NCBI GenBank assembly: GCA_963759115.1
Contig: CAVWXT010000005.1
Span: forward strand, 310,001-374,000
Length of the DNA stretch: 64,000 nucleotides
Direction: 5' to 3'
Source: CAVWXT01 sp963759115
GTDB taxonomy: Bacteria > Planctomycetota > Planctomycetia > Pirellulales > Thermoguttaceae
Part shown: positions 51,301 through 59,065 of the stretch, piece after piece
Layout: each line of letters opens with the position of its first letter
How positions within the stretch are numbered: position 1 is the stretch's first letter
Made by a program: the position numbers and the translations under genes
Notes under the pieces: generated by a model
What the model saw: only the letters and a program-made list of their open reading frames with translations
What the model was told of the DNA's origin: nothing
The model's database searches: none

Positions 51301-51733
51301 CTGGCTGCGGTTCGAGTGGAAGCGGGCGTATCAATCGGGCCTGGCCGAACTGACGGAACTGGTCTCGAAGGTTCCCCGGCCGAAAAAGCCCGGCGATCCC
51401 TATGGGGAGGCGGAATTGCAGGTGTTCTACTGGGTCGGTCAACTGCGCGAGTTTGCCGCCGTGACGGTCGAGGAAGGGAAGCGTCCTCCCGCCGATTCGC
51501 TGGCCGCGCTCGATGCGGCCGTCGCCAGACACGGCCCCGACGCCCAGCGTTCCTACGAGGAAGGGCGGGAGAAGTCGCGGGCCATCGACGATGAGTTCAA
51601 CAAGAAAATCGCCGCGGCCGAATCCGAAGGGGCCGCCATAAAGATGAAGTACGACCGCCGCTCCGTCGTGCAATTCGTCGACTTCCCCTACGTTCAGGCC
51701 GCGCAACAAATCCTCAACGGATTGGACCAGTGA
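48347..51733 (+). CDS. Transmembrane Ser/Thr kinase fused to OB-like repeats, a degenerate caspase domain and a helical C-terminus (frameshifted)
   Basis: About 1,128 aa; the ATG follows GGAAGGA. Residues 1-270 are a Hanks-type kinase: ATGDFAVVYRARD, VAIKQIH, HGDIKPSNML (catalytic Asp and Lys present, but Gly instead of Arg before Asp), GDFGLARR, YMAPEL. A transmembrane helix (about 300-322, FAAILAAAFSLVLCVGIF) follows. Residues 338-658 hold four or five beta-rich repeats of about 75 aa (VSNVYPDESNVALVL, LKPADLKPGDKATVAHDSRV). Residues 660-885 match a peptidase C14 (caspase) domain: RWAILIGVQAYD, YAVADAKMLGDALVRRY, QHGLFAWLVAQGYSGAADKN. The catalytic His motif is TGRA instead of SGHG, and the Cys motif is LDASHAG instead of DACHSG. 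The rest is TPR-like. Frame changes lie near 48605, 48886, 48942, 49037, 49310, 49506, 50390, 50492, 50780 and 51095; 49510-50380 is unbroken. If the N-terminus is cytoplasmic, the caspase fold is periplasmic. Confidence 0.82.
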
Positions 51734-51976
51734 GCGGAGGCAGTTCTCGTAGGGCGGGCACGGCCCGCCACGGCACGCTTGATTCGGTGGGCGGTGCCCT
51801 ACAAGCTGCGGTTGACCTCTACCCATCCTACCCAGTCCCGCTATTTCTGCCGGTCTGCGGTGCTCCGGCGCAACCTGGCGCGAGCTTCCTGGAAAAAAAT
51901 GCGGATTGGGTAACTTGTTTGGCCGAAGATTACCGTTGCAGCTTTTCTCAGGCAGCAAGTGGGAGATGAATCGCTT

Positions 51977-52043
51977 GTAGGACAGGTTGCCAACCTGTCT
52001 CGACACGCTACGACTGTCGGGACAGGTTGGCAACCTGTCCTAC
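51977..52043. repeat. REPIN-like GACAGGTTGCCAACCTGTC element
   Basis: Two outward GTAGGACAGGTTGCCAACCT-type palindromes (51977-51999 and 52021-52043) are inverted around a 21-bp spacer. A diverged relative lies at 56664-56709. A third, simpler palindrome (GGGCGGGCACGGCCCGCC) lies near 51752-51770 in the same gap. The gap 51734-52123 otherwise shows no gene. Confidence 0.75.
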
Positions 52044-52123
52044 GGGCGCCACATTTTCTGCCAACCGCCTTATCAAGACAAGTTCCGTTCGTCAGTGCCT
52101 CTTTCGGGGGAAAGGGTCGTTCT

Positions 52124-52645
52124 ATGCTCCGCACTGCATTGGGCGTGGGCGCGATGCTGGCTCTATTGGCCGCAACCGGCTGCCGGATGTGTGTCAGTCC
52201 GTACGATTACTGCGGCCCGGTGTACGAGGGGCAGGGGTGTTCGTCGTGCGGATCGGAGGCGCGGGCCGGTTCGATCCTCGCCGGCGGGTCGCAGCCGTCG
52301 CCTGCTCCGGTTCTCGCCCCCGCGCCGCAGACATCCTCTGCGCCCGTTCGACGCCAGGTTCAGGGCCAGATGCAGTTTGGCGACGTGCCCGGCTCCGAGC
52401 GAATCGTGTCGGTAACGGATCGGGTGGTCGGTTCGTCGACGACGGCAGCCGATTCGTCGAATGTGGCGACCGATTCCTCCCCCGATTCGCCTCAATCGCT
52501 GCCGTCCCAGGGCTGGACCGCGGCGCCCGACGCCCGACGTACGACGATAGATCGGCATGGCGCCAATTTCTCACCGGTGCGTTTGATTTTTTCGGCAACG
52601 TGGGCCACAATAGGGCTACAACGTGGCTTGCCTTGCTACCTCTGA
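52124..52645 (+). CDS. Small lipoprotein of unknown function
   Basis: 173 aa. The signal peptide ends in LLAATGC, a good lipobox, so Cys20 should be lipidated. After CRMCVSPYDYCGPVYEGQGC, a Cys-rich start typical of short planctomycete lipoproteins, the chain is Ser/Pro/Ala-rich and low in complexity, with a conserved-looking FGDVPGSERIVSVTDRVVGS patch. The ATG at 52124 follows GGGGGAAAGGG. No catalytic motif is seen. The last 25 residues look less coding-like and may include a frame slip. It lies after the kinase gene but is separated by 390 bp with a repeat element, so it is probably transcribed separately. Confidence 0.6.
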   Translation: MLRTALGVGAMLALLAATGCRMCVSPYDYCGPVYEGQGCSSCGSEARAGSILAGGSQPSPAPVLAPAPQTSSAPVRRQVQGQMQFGDVPGSERIVSVTDRVVGSSTTAADSSNVATDSSPDSPQSLPSQGWTAAPDARRTTIDRHGANFSPVRLIFSATWATIGLQRGLPCYL

Positions 52646-52722
52646 GGGAGGGGGCAAGTTGAGTGCGTGGCGCCGCGGGGACGCGGCCGCCGCCCTTTCG
52701 TCTCTAACCCCAGCGTCTCATC

Positions 52723-54231
52723 ATGATCTGCGTCAGCATTGGCCGCGGCCGGCACCGGCACATGATTGCGGAACATCGGCACCTGGTCGAGCAAGGCGCC
52801 CAGTTGATCGAACTGCGTCTGGACTACATCAACGGCGACGTGAACATCAAGCGGCTGGTGGCCGACCGGCCTTGCCCGGTCGTGATTACCTGCCGCCGCC
52901 TCGCCGACGGCGGGAAGTTTACCGGCAGCGAGGAGCAGCGTTTGCTGCTGTTGCGCACGGCCATTGCCGAAGGCGTGGAGTACGTCGATTTGGAAGAGGA
53001 CGTTGCCGCGTCGATTCCGCGTTTCGGCCGCACCAAGCGGATCATCAGTCACCACGACTTCCGCAAGACGCCGGAGAACATCGACGAGATTCACCAGCGG
53101 CTTTGCGAGCTCGATCCGGACGTCGTGAAGATTTGCACGATGGCCAACCACCCGCACGATAATCTGCGGGTGCTGGAATTGACCCGCCGCAGCAAGGTGC
53201 CCACCATCGGCCTGTGCATGGGCGACATCGGCATCCCCTCGCGGATTCTCGCCGGCAAGTTCGGCGCACCGTTTACCTACGCCACGTTCCATCACGAGCG
53301 GGCGTTGGCCCCCGGCCAACTCAGCTTCCAGCAGATGACCGAGATCTACCACTACGACCAGATCGACACGAACACCGAGGTCTACGGGGTGATCGCCGAT
53401 CCGGTGGGCCACAGTCTCAGTCCGCAGATCCACAACGCCGGCTTTCGGCACTACAACCTGAACAAGGTCTACGTGCCCATCCGCGTGCCGCGTGAAGACC
53501 TGTCGCGGTTCATCGACACCGCCGCGGGGTTGGACATCAAGGGCCTGAGCGTCACGATTCCGCACAAGGAAGAGATCATCGAGAAACTCACCGAGGCCGA
53601 CGGCGCGGTCCGCGGCATCGGCGCCTCCAACACGGTCATCTTCGACGGCAACAAGCGGCTGGGGTTCAACACCGACTACCGCGCGGCAATGGACAGCCTC
53701 GACCATGCGATCGGCGGCGCCGAGGAAGTCAATCAGTGGGGAGGCACTCGGACAGCCCTGGTGCTGGGCGCCGGCGGCGTGGGCAAGGCCATCGCCTACG
53801 GACTGGTCCGCCGCGGGCTGAACGTGGTGGTGACCGACGGCGTCCAGCGGCAGGCACTGGCCCTGGCCAAGTATCTCAACTGCCGCAGCGTCGAATGGGC
53901 GGCCCGGCATTCCATCTCGGCCGACCTGCTGTTCAACTGCACGCCGATCGGCATGCACCCCAACGTCGACGAAACGCCCTACGACAAGCACCATCTGCGG
54001 CCGTCGATGATCGTCTTCGACGCCGTCTACAACCCCGAGAACACCCTGCTGGTGAAAGAAGCCCGCGGCCGCAACTGCACGGTCATTACCGGCGTCGACA
54101 TGTTCGTCCGCCAGGCCTGCCTGCAATTCGAGCTATTCACCGACGAGGAAGGGCCTGCCGACCTGATGCGCGAGACGATCCGCCGGGCCATCGGCGCCGC
54201 CAAGTATGGAGCGAAGAAAGAGGGGGAATAA
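52723..54231 (+). CDS. aroDE: Bifunctional 3-dehydroquinate dehydratase / shikimate dehydrogenase
   Basis: 502 aa with two successive shikimate-pathway enzymes. Residues 1-210 are a type I dehydroquinase: LIELRLDYI, ITCRR, EYVDLE, His110/111 in IISHHDF and the Schiff-base Lys136 in DVVKICTMA. Residues 218-502 are AroE: VYGVIADPVGHSLSPQIHN, then LSVTIPHKEEI (catalytic Lys), GASNTV, NTDYRA (catalytic Asp), the NADP-binding LVLGAGGVGKAIAYGL and FNCTPIGMHP. The order is the one known from plant DHQ-SDH fusions, and such fusions are also seen in Planctomycetes and Chlamydiae. The frame is unbroken. The two reactions are consecutive, so channelling is possible. Confidence 0.93.
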   Translation: MICVSIGRGRHRHMIAEHRHLVEQGAQLIELRLDYINGDVNIKRLVADRPCPVVITCRRLADGGKFTGSEEQRLLLLRTAIAEGVEYVDLEEDVAASIPRFGRTKRIISHHDFRKTPENIDEIHQRLCELDPDVVKICTMANHPHDNLRVLELTRRSKVPTIGLCMGDIGIPSRILAGKFGAPFTYATFHHERALAPGQLSFQQMTEIYHYDQIDTNTEVYGVIADPVGHSLSPQIHNAGFRHYNLNKVYVPIRVPREDLSRFIDTAAGLDIKGLSVTIPHKEEIIEKLTEADGAVRGIGASNTVIFDGNKRLGFNTDYRAAMDSLDHAIGGAEEVNQWGGTRTALVLGAGGVGKAIAYGLVRRGLNVVVTDGVQRQALALAKYLNCRSVEWAARHSISADLLFNCTPIGMHPNVDETPYDKHHLRPSMIVFDAVYNPENTLLVKEARGRNCTVITGVDMFVRQACLQFELFTDEEGPADLMRETIRRAIGAAKYGAKKEGE

Positions 54232-54276
54232 GGGGAAATAGCTGGCAACGTCACAGCGGTAGGCCCCCGAAAAGGA

Positions 54277-54356
54277 CAAAGGGGAAATTCTACTTTTATT
54301 GAGAGTCTGGGCGATAAGCGAAAGCGTTAGCGCCCGTAAAGTAGAATGTCCCCTTG
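54277..54356. repeat. Palindromic element (GGGGAAATTCTACTTT...AAAGTAGAATGTCCCC)
   Basis: Imperfect 20-bp arms (54277-54298 and 54337-54356) enclose an inner GGGCG...CGCCC stem-loop. The gap between convergent aroDE and the LRR gene holds this element and nothing else recognised. It may also serve as a bidirectional terminator, but no T-run follows. Confidence 0.65.
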
Positions 54357-54454
54357 GTCTGTCTGAACCGCCTCCTTGCCATCGGCGAGCAAAACCAACA
54401 GACGGGGCCGTTATGCTTTCGGCCAGAAGCCCACAATGGCGAGTGACCTAGAAA

Positions 54455-55223
54455 CTATTTCGGCTGCACCGAGAGTGGTTTCTGCACATTGCTGCTCGTC
54501 AGGCCGGCGGCAGACGCGTGGGAGTAATGAACTTCACAGTTTGGCAACGCTTGTTGGAGCTTCTTTACACCATCGGCGGTGACCTTGGTGTCAATGAGCG
54601 ATAGCCTCTTGAGTTGAAGCAATCCTTTGAGCCGTTCTAACCCAGCGTCCGTAACCTCGGTTTCCGGAAGACACAACACTCTGAGTTGGATCAACTCTTT
54701 GAGGTCTTGCAGCCCGACATCGGTAATTCGGCTGCCACTAAGACGCAAGTCTTCGAGATGCTGCAATCCTTTGATGTGTTTCAGTCCAGCATCGGTAACT
54801 CTAGTGTGATGGATGTCAAGTATGCGGAGTTGAGTCAGCCCTTTGAGGTGCTCCAGACCTTCATCGGTAATCTCGGTGTACCATAGCTGCAAGTTTTCGA
54901 GTTTCGTCAGCCCTTCCAGGGCGCAAGACCGGCGTCCGTAACCTGACTACCCCAGAACCCAATGTTGGAAGTTCCGGCAAACCGTTTATGTGCTCCAGTC
55001 CCATGTCGGCATTTTTGCTAAACGTGAGATTCACAAACCTCACGTTAGCGAAAGAGTTCTCTCCAAGCACCTTACGTAGCCAAGCCGATCCCGGTGGTTT
55101 TGGGTCGTCGATCATGTTGCCCAACAAGTCGAATTGGTAATCGTAAGCCACCTCCCCTCCCGCGTTCCAAATTGCTGCCGCGGCTTCCTCATGTCGCCTC
55201 GCCCTCTGGACTATCACGGCCAC
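54455..55223 (-). CDS. Leucine-rich repeat protein, N-terminus apparently lost (frameshifted)
   Basis: About 255 aa. The body is at least six LRRs of the ribonuclease-inhibitor-like type common in Planctomycetes, each about 24 aa with LKGLTQLRILDIHHTRVTDA-style spacing (EITDEGLEHLKGL, RVTDAGLKHIKGL, EVTDAGLERLKGL). The frame changes near 54922. The start is a GTG at 55221-55223 (MAVIVQRARRHEEAAAAIW). In related proteins an N-terminal membrane anchor precedes this VIVQRAR-like stretch; here a repeat element (55240-55300) lies where that anchor should be. So the gene may be a truncated remnant or use a start not recognised. A protein-binding role is likely from the fold only. Confidence 0.65.
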
Positions 55224-55239
55224 CCAACAGGGGAGATTT

Positions 55240-55300
55240 GGGGTCAGAGCAATTAGTCATTAGTCAAATTGCGCGTAGTGACTAGGTGCGCCCTGACCCC
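55240..55300. repeat. MITE/REP-like element bounded by GGGGTCAG...CTGACCCC
   Basis: A 61-bp unit with terminal inverted repeats GGGGTCAGAGC and GCGCCCTGACCCC, A/T-rich inside, with internal TAGTCATTAGTC and TAGTGACTAG motifs. Two further CTGACCCCCAAGCCGCG copies follow it in tandem up to about 55328. It sits at the broken 5' end of the LRR gene. Confidence 0.7.
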
Positions 55301-55449
55301 CAAGCCGCGCTGACCCCCAAGCCGCGCAACGATGCTCGCTCCTCGGCTCCCGGGATTGTCGAAACGGCGACGCCGTTAGTTCTACAGATCTTCACCAGTT
55401 CGCCAAGTGTCGTGTGCGCTCGTCTTGGCATGGGCGACGCTACGGCAAG

Positions 55450-55897
55450 TCACGGCGTCTCGTCAGTATTAGCTGCCTTCTCGTTTCGACCCTCGCGAAG
55501 CCAAATCAAGTCTTCGCGGAGTTCTTCCAGCGTCTCTTGCAGGCCGACCAAACGGCGGCAGAAGCGCCGCCACGCCAACAATGCCGATGCCACGGCCGAC
55601 AACAGCAGGCCCGCGCCGAAAATCAGCAGCCAGCCGGCGCAGGGGAATGCTCCCGCAGCCATCCAGCGCCTCGGCCAGGCACACAACCAGCAGCGGCAGC
55701 GCCGTCAGCGCCATGACTGCGGCCACCAGCCAGCGGATCGCCAGTTGCCGGGCCGATTGCACGTCGGCCGCGAGTTCCAGTTGGGCCAGTTGCCACCGCG
55801 CAGCCGCCATCTCTCGCAACTCGGCGATCAGGGCGTCGAGTTCCTCGCGAACGTCGGTCAGCAGCGGTCGGTCGGCGGGGTCTTTCATGACGGACAC
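55450..55897 (-). CDS. YqjE / holin-X-like membrane protein (frameshifted)
   Basis: About 148 aa. A cytoplasmic helix (LLTDVREELDALIAELREMA) leads into two transmembrane segments, AIRWLVAAVMALTALPLLVV and a second, GWLLIFGAGLLLSAVASALL, then a coiled tail (LVGLQETLEELREDLIWLRE). This layout matches the YqjE/actinobacterial holin-X superfamily (phage holin-like, chromosomal). The frame changes near 55665. The start is a GTG at 55897 or an ATG three codons later. It is the third gene of a minus-strand group after the DUF883-like gene. YqjD-YqjE pairs in enterobacteria link ribosomes or stress to the membrane; function here is inferred. Confidence 0.65.
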
Positions 55898-55918
55898 AGG
55901 GCGACGAAGGTGGCAACA

Positions 55919-56011
55919 AGGGTTCAGGGTTCAGGGTTCAGGGTTGAGGGGGCAGCATCCGGAACCGGCGTTCCGCCCAGTGTTGAACCCTGAACCCCGA
56001 ACCCTGAACCC
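55919..56011. repeat. GTTCAGG heptamer array with inverted half
   Basis: Four or so GGGTTCA units (55919-55945) are mirrored by AACCCTGAACCCCGAACCCT about 50 bp later. The array overlaps the 3' end of the preceding ORF and supplies its last codons. Confidence 0.7.
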
Positions 56012-56345
56012 CGACGTCTCACACTGGCGTTGGTCCACATCTGCGCCAGTTCGGCCGAGAACTGCCGCTGGAGTCCGCTCCAGGCGTGGCGCACCAGCGA
56101 GAGCCCCAGCCATCGCGACATCCGCCCCGGTTGGAAGCCGGCCGAGGCGGCGAAGCCGGCGCCTAGGGCAGCCGCGACGCCCAGCCCGGGTAGCGAACGA
56201 CGTACGTCCGCCAGGAGCACAATTGCCCCACGCGGTCGCGCATGGCGCGGAGCCGGCCGTCGATTCGTCTCCGCGAACGGGCAATGCGCAAGCGCAATGC
56301 GCGTTTCGAGCGAAGCAGATCGTCGTCGACGATTCGTGCGGGCAT
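55924..56345 (-). CDS. Small membrane protein between DUF883-like and YqjE-like genes (frameshifted)
   Basis: About 140 aa. A basic N-terminal part (MPARIVDDDLLRSKRALRLR, then ARSRRRIDGRLRAMRDRVGQ) resembles the YqjK-type charged helix; a short hydrophobic, Gly/Ala-rich segment (GLGVAAALGAGFAASAGFQP) follows and then HAWSGLQRQFSAELAQMWTN. The frame changes near 56222. The last 30 codons run through the GTTCAGG repeat array, so the original stop may have been lost. It lies 10 bp downstream of the DUF883-like stop. No family is assigned with certainty. Confidence 0.5.
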
Positions 56346-56355
56346 GGCAGTGCGT

Positions 56356-56634
56356 TTACCGGCGGAACAGTCGCCCGAGGGAGAATCCCACCAGGGCGGC
56401 GATCGCCAGGCTGGCGCCGGGGCGGCGTTTGACCGCCTCCAGCGTGCCATCAATCATGTCGCCCACGCACGTTTCGCGGACCGACTTCATCCGCTCTTCG
56501 GCCTGTTGGCGGACGTGCTCATAGAACGCCTGGGCCTTTTCAAACTCGGCCTTGGCACATTTCAGGGCCTCGGCGGCCGAACAGACTTCGGCCGATGATT
56601 CGGAAGACGCGTGGGAACTGGTTTCGTCGCTCAT
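56356..56634 (-). CDS. DUF883/ElaB-YqjD-like membrane-anchored protein
   Basis: 92 aa. The ATG at 56634 follows GGAGG by six nt, an almost ideal site. An amphipathic helix (ALKCAKAEFEKAQAFYEHVR, then QQAEERMKSVRE) is followed by RRPGASLAIAALVGFSLGRL, the C-terminal anchor ending in FRR. Proteins of the DUF883 family share this R-x-x-P-x-x-S/A-x-x-x-A-x-x-x-G-x-x-x-G tail. E. coli YqjD binds ribosomes to the membrane in stationary phase. The gene leads a three-gene minus-strand group with a basic membrane protein and a YqjE-like protein behind it. Confidence 0.75.
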   Translation of the reverse strand: MSDETSSHASSESSAEVCSAAEALKCAKAEFEKAQAFYEHVRQQAEERMKSVRETCVGDMIDGTLEAVKRRPGASLAIAALVGFSLGRLFRR

Positions 56635-56663
56635 GGCAACCTCCTCCAAGACCGTACCTTATG

Positions 56664-56709
56664 GCAGGACAGGTCGCCAACCTGTCCGGACGGTTTGGCA
56701 ACCCGTCCC
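56664..56709. repeat. REP-like GACAGGT-CGCC-AACCTGTC element
   Basis: A palindrome (GGACAGGTCGCCAACCTGTCC) is followed by a degenerate inverted half (GGTTTGGCAACCCGTCCC). It is a diverged relative of the element at 51977-52043. Confidence 0.6.
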
Positions 56710-56784
56710 ACGGCACCCGAGTGGGGAGATGTCTTGCGGGCCGTTACAACCGGCAGAATCCGCACGAGCACCGTAATCCCCCAC

Positions 56785-58077
56785 CTACAATCTCGTCCTG
56801 CTCACTTCATCATAGAGTTGGACCATTCGCCGGGCCATCCCCTCGGCGTGATACCGCTCGTGTACGGCCTGTTGGGCGATGCGGCCACATCGGGCGGCCA
56901 GTTCGGCGTCCAAGACCAGGCGTTTCAAGGCCGCTGCCAGGGCCGCAGGGTCGTTCGGCTCGAACAACAGCCCGCCGCCCGTATCGGCCATCATCTCGGG
57001 GAATGCCCCGTGCGCGGGCAGAACGGCCGGCACGGCGTTGGCCCAGGCCTCGAGCACTGAGAGTCCCTTGCTCTCGCGGTACACCGTGGGCAGGCAGAAC
57101 AGATCGAGCGACTGGAGAAAGGCGATCTTTTCGGCTCGATCCAGTTCGCCGAGATACGCGAACCGGTCGGCCAGGCCGTCTTCGGCCACTTGCCGCTGAA
57201 TGTCGGCCAGATACGGCCGATCCGCGGCATCGAGATATCCTGCCGCCTGCACGCGCACGGGCGGCAGACCGGCGTCAGCGGCCAGCAACCGCAGCGCGGC
57301 CGCGAGCCGGTGCAGGCCCTTATCGGGGCAGACGCGGGCGAGATAGCCCACGGTAAAGGGCCGCGCGCCGGCCTGCCGCGTCCCGTGACCGGCCAGGTTC
57401 AATCCGGGCGGGATCACGCGAATCCGCTCCCGCGGCACGCTCAAATACTCCGCCATGTAGCCGGCATAATAGCCATTCATCGCCACCAAGGCGGCCGCTT
57501 CGGCCGCTCGCTCTCGCAACACCTCCCGCGCCCGGCTGCGATAGGGCTCGACAAGCTTGTCCAGGAAGGCGTCTTCGCCGGAGAGACTGCACACCACGGG
57601 GACATGCAGGCGCCCGGTGATTTCGCGGACGACCCCGATCAGCAGGGCGTTATTGAGGTGAACCACGTCCGGCCGGATGTCGCGATCGAGCCATTGCACG
57701 AGCTTCTCGACTTCCTTCCGCTGGCGGCCGTGCTCGCCCTCGAGCATCGAAACCGACAGGGCGCCAAGACGCTCAGGCCGGACCGCCGCGCCGTGACGGG
57801 CCGCCAGCCGCAACAATCCGGAGCGGTCCAAGAGACGATCGACGAACCAAGGCGTGTGGCGGAAGAGGGCCCAGTGTTGCTGCAAGTAGACGTTGATGCC
57901 GCCGAAGATCACGCGATCGATGCTGACGGTCTCTTCATCGGTGCGGATCGGCGTGTACATCGGCGCCAGCAGACAATCCTGGCCTGCCGCGCACAGCGCC
58001 GCGGCCAGGGTGTTGCCGTGCAGGCAACTCCCGCAATACATGCCTCCCGCCCCGGCCGCAAGGTAGACGATTTTCAC
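56785..58077 (-). CDS. GT4-family glycosyltransferase
   Basis: 430 aa, frame unbroken, starting at GTG 58077. The GT-B N-terminal half begins KIVYLAAGAGGMYCGSCLHG; the C-terminal half has the donor-site features RPFTVGYLARVCPDKGLHRL, YLGELDRAEKIAFLQSLDLF, PTVYRESKGLSVLEAWANAV (the E-x7-E-like pattern of GT4) and GGGLLFEPNDPAALAAAL. It would use a nucleotide sugar to extend a glycan or lipid; the acceptor is unknown. The CGSC motif in the first loop is found in a subset of these enzymes. The start lies 9 bp after the stop of the glycine-zipper lipoprotein gene, so the two are cotranscribed. Confidence 0.85.
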   Translation of the reverse strand: MKIVYLAAGAGGMYCGSCLHGNTLAAALCAAGQDCLLAPMYTPIRTDEETVSIDRVIFGGINVYLQQHWALFRHTPWFVDRLLDRSGLLRLAARHGAAVRPERLGALSVSMLEGEHGRQRKEVEKLVQWLDRDIRPDVVHLNNALLIGVVREITGRLHVPVVCSLSGEDAFLDKLVEPYRSRAREVLRERAAEAAALVAMNGYYAGYMAEYLSVPRERIRVIPPGLNLAGHGTRQAGARPFTVGYLARVCPDKGLHRLAAALRLLAADAGLPPVRVQAAGYLDAADRPYLADIQRQVAEDGLADRFAYLGELDRAEKIAFLQSLDLFCLPTVYRESKGLSVLEAWANAVPAVLPAHGAFPEMMADTGGGLLFEPNDPAALAAALKRLVLDAELAARCGRIAQQAVHERYHAEGMARRMVQLYDEVSRTRL

Positions 58078-58086
58078 GGCGGACCA

Positions 58087-58709
58087 TTAGTGGATCGTAA
58101 GACTCAGGCCCGGCGGTGGAGGCCGATAATAGCGATACGGGCCATAGTAGCGTGGGCCGTAGGGATACTCTTCGACGATCACCGGCGCGGCGCGGGTTGC
58201 TGGACCACCACCGGTTGCACCGCGCGTTGCGGGGCGCTTCCATCGCCGCGATCACGTTGGGGCTGACTCCCTCTTGCTGCAACCGGATCAGATCGCCGGA
58301 CTGCAAGGGCGCAGCCACGCCGTTGGCGCGAACGTGGTTGACGATCAGTCCCTCGTTCACGCCCGCCTTGGTCATGGCCACCACGTCATCGACCTTGACG
58401 GCGCCCGGGCCGACTTGCCGGCCGTACTGTTGGGCGATCATTGCGCGGTTCTTGGCCTCCGTTTCATCCATCGAATTGCCGATGGCGGCCCCGCCGAGCG
58501 CCCACGCCGGCCCCAATCGCGGCGCCGGCGGCCGTGTTGCCGAGGGCGTGGCCGGCAATCGCGCCGGTGCCCGCTCCGATCAAGCCGCCGGTCAAGGCGC
58601 CCCGATCGGTGTTGGATGTAGACTCGCAGCCCGTCGACCCCATGAAGCTCAGACTCAGACCGAGGCTCAGACCGACCAACGCCAGCCGCAGTGAACGAGT
58701 TTGCCTCAC
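58087..58709 (-). CDS. Glycine-zipper lipoprotein (frameshifted)
   Basis: About 205 aa. The GTG at 58709 is preferred because AGGAG stands five nt before it. The signal peptide (RLALVGLSLGLSLSFMGSTG) ends at a Cys that should be lipidated. A glycine-zipper (GALTGGLIGAGTGAIAGHAL, then GNTAAGAAIGAGVGA) suggests insertion in a membrane. The frame changes near 58500. Then come AKNRAMIAQQYGRQVGPGAV and DDVVAMTKAGVNEGLIVNHV, a SHOCT-like small helical unit seen in planctomycete lipoproteins, and a Tyr/Pro-rich tail (YGPRYYGPYRYYRPPPPG) reached after a second change near 58235. The stop is TTA complement at 58087. It is cotranscribed with the glycosyltransferase. Confidence 0.7.
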
Positions 58710-59065
58710 GGGAAGTCTCCTCACGGTGCGCGACAGTGTCGCATGCATGACCGAAACGACACGAACGCGAAGATGGCCGATTATCGGCGGTCGAAAAGGC
58801 ATGGTCAAGACAAGTTGGGAATGCTGGGAAGGATGGCTATGCCGTGGGCAATTTCTGCACTTAGCATCGCGTCCGCGGAAGAGCCTCGGCACGCCTTGTT
58901 CGCTCGCCAGCAGTGTGCCGATCAGGCGAAGTCTGCCGATTATGCTCAATCTTCCGACCGCTTCTTGCCGATCCCTCCCAATGTGAAGCAATGCCGAAAG
59001 CGCGGCTCTGTCGGCTGAAAAGCGGCCGCGGGCAACACGGCATCTGCATCGTCAGGGGGGGGATC
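58710..59065. other. Intergenic region between divergent genes, no gene seen
   Basis: About 355 bp between the minus-strand glycine-zipper gene and the plus-strand lipoprotein. Frames here lack protein-like sequence. It should hold two divergent promoters, but no clear pair of boxes is seen. Confidence 0.5.

Noticed and set aside
43567..51733. Programmed ribosomal frameshifting or true pseudogenisation of the Tad and kinase genes.
   Set aside because: There are far too many breaks per gene, no slippery sequence recurs, and all catalytic and structural motifs are kept on both sides. Sequencing or consensus error is simpler.
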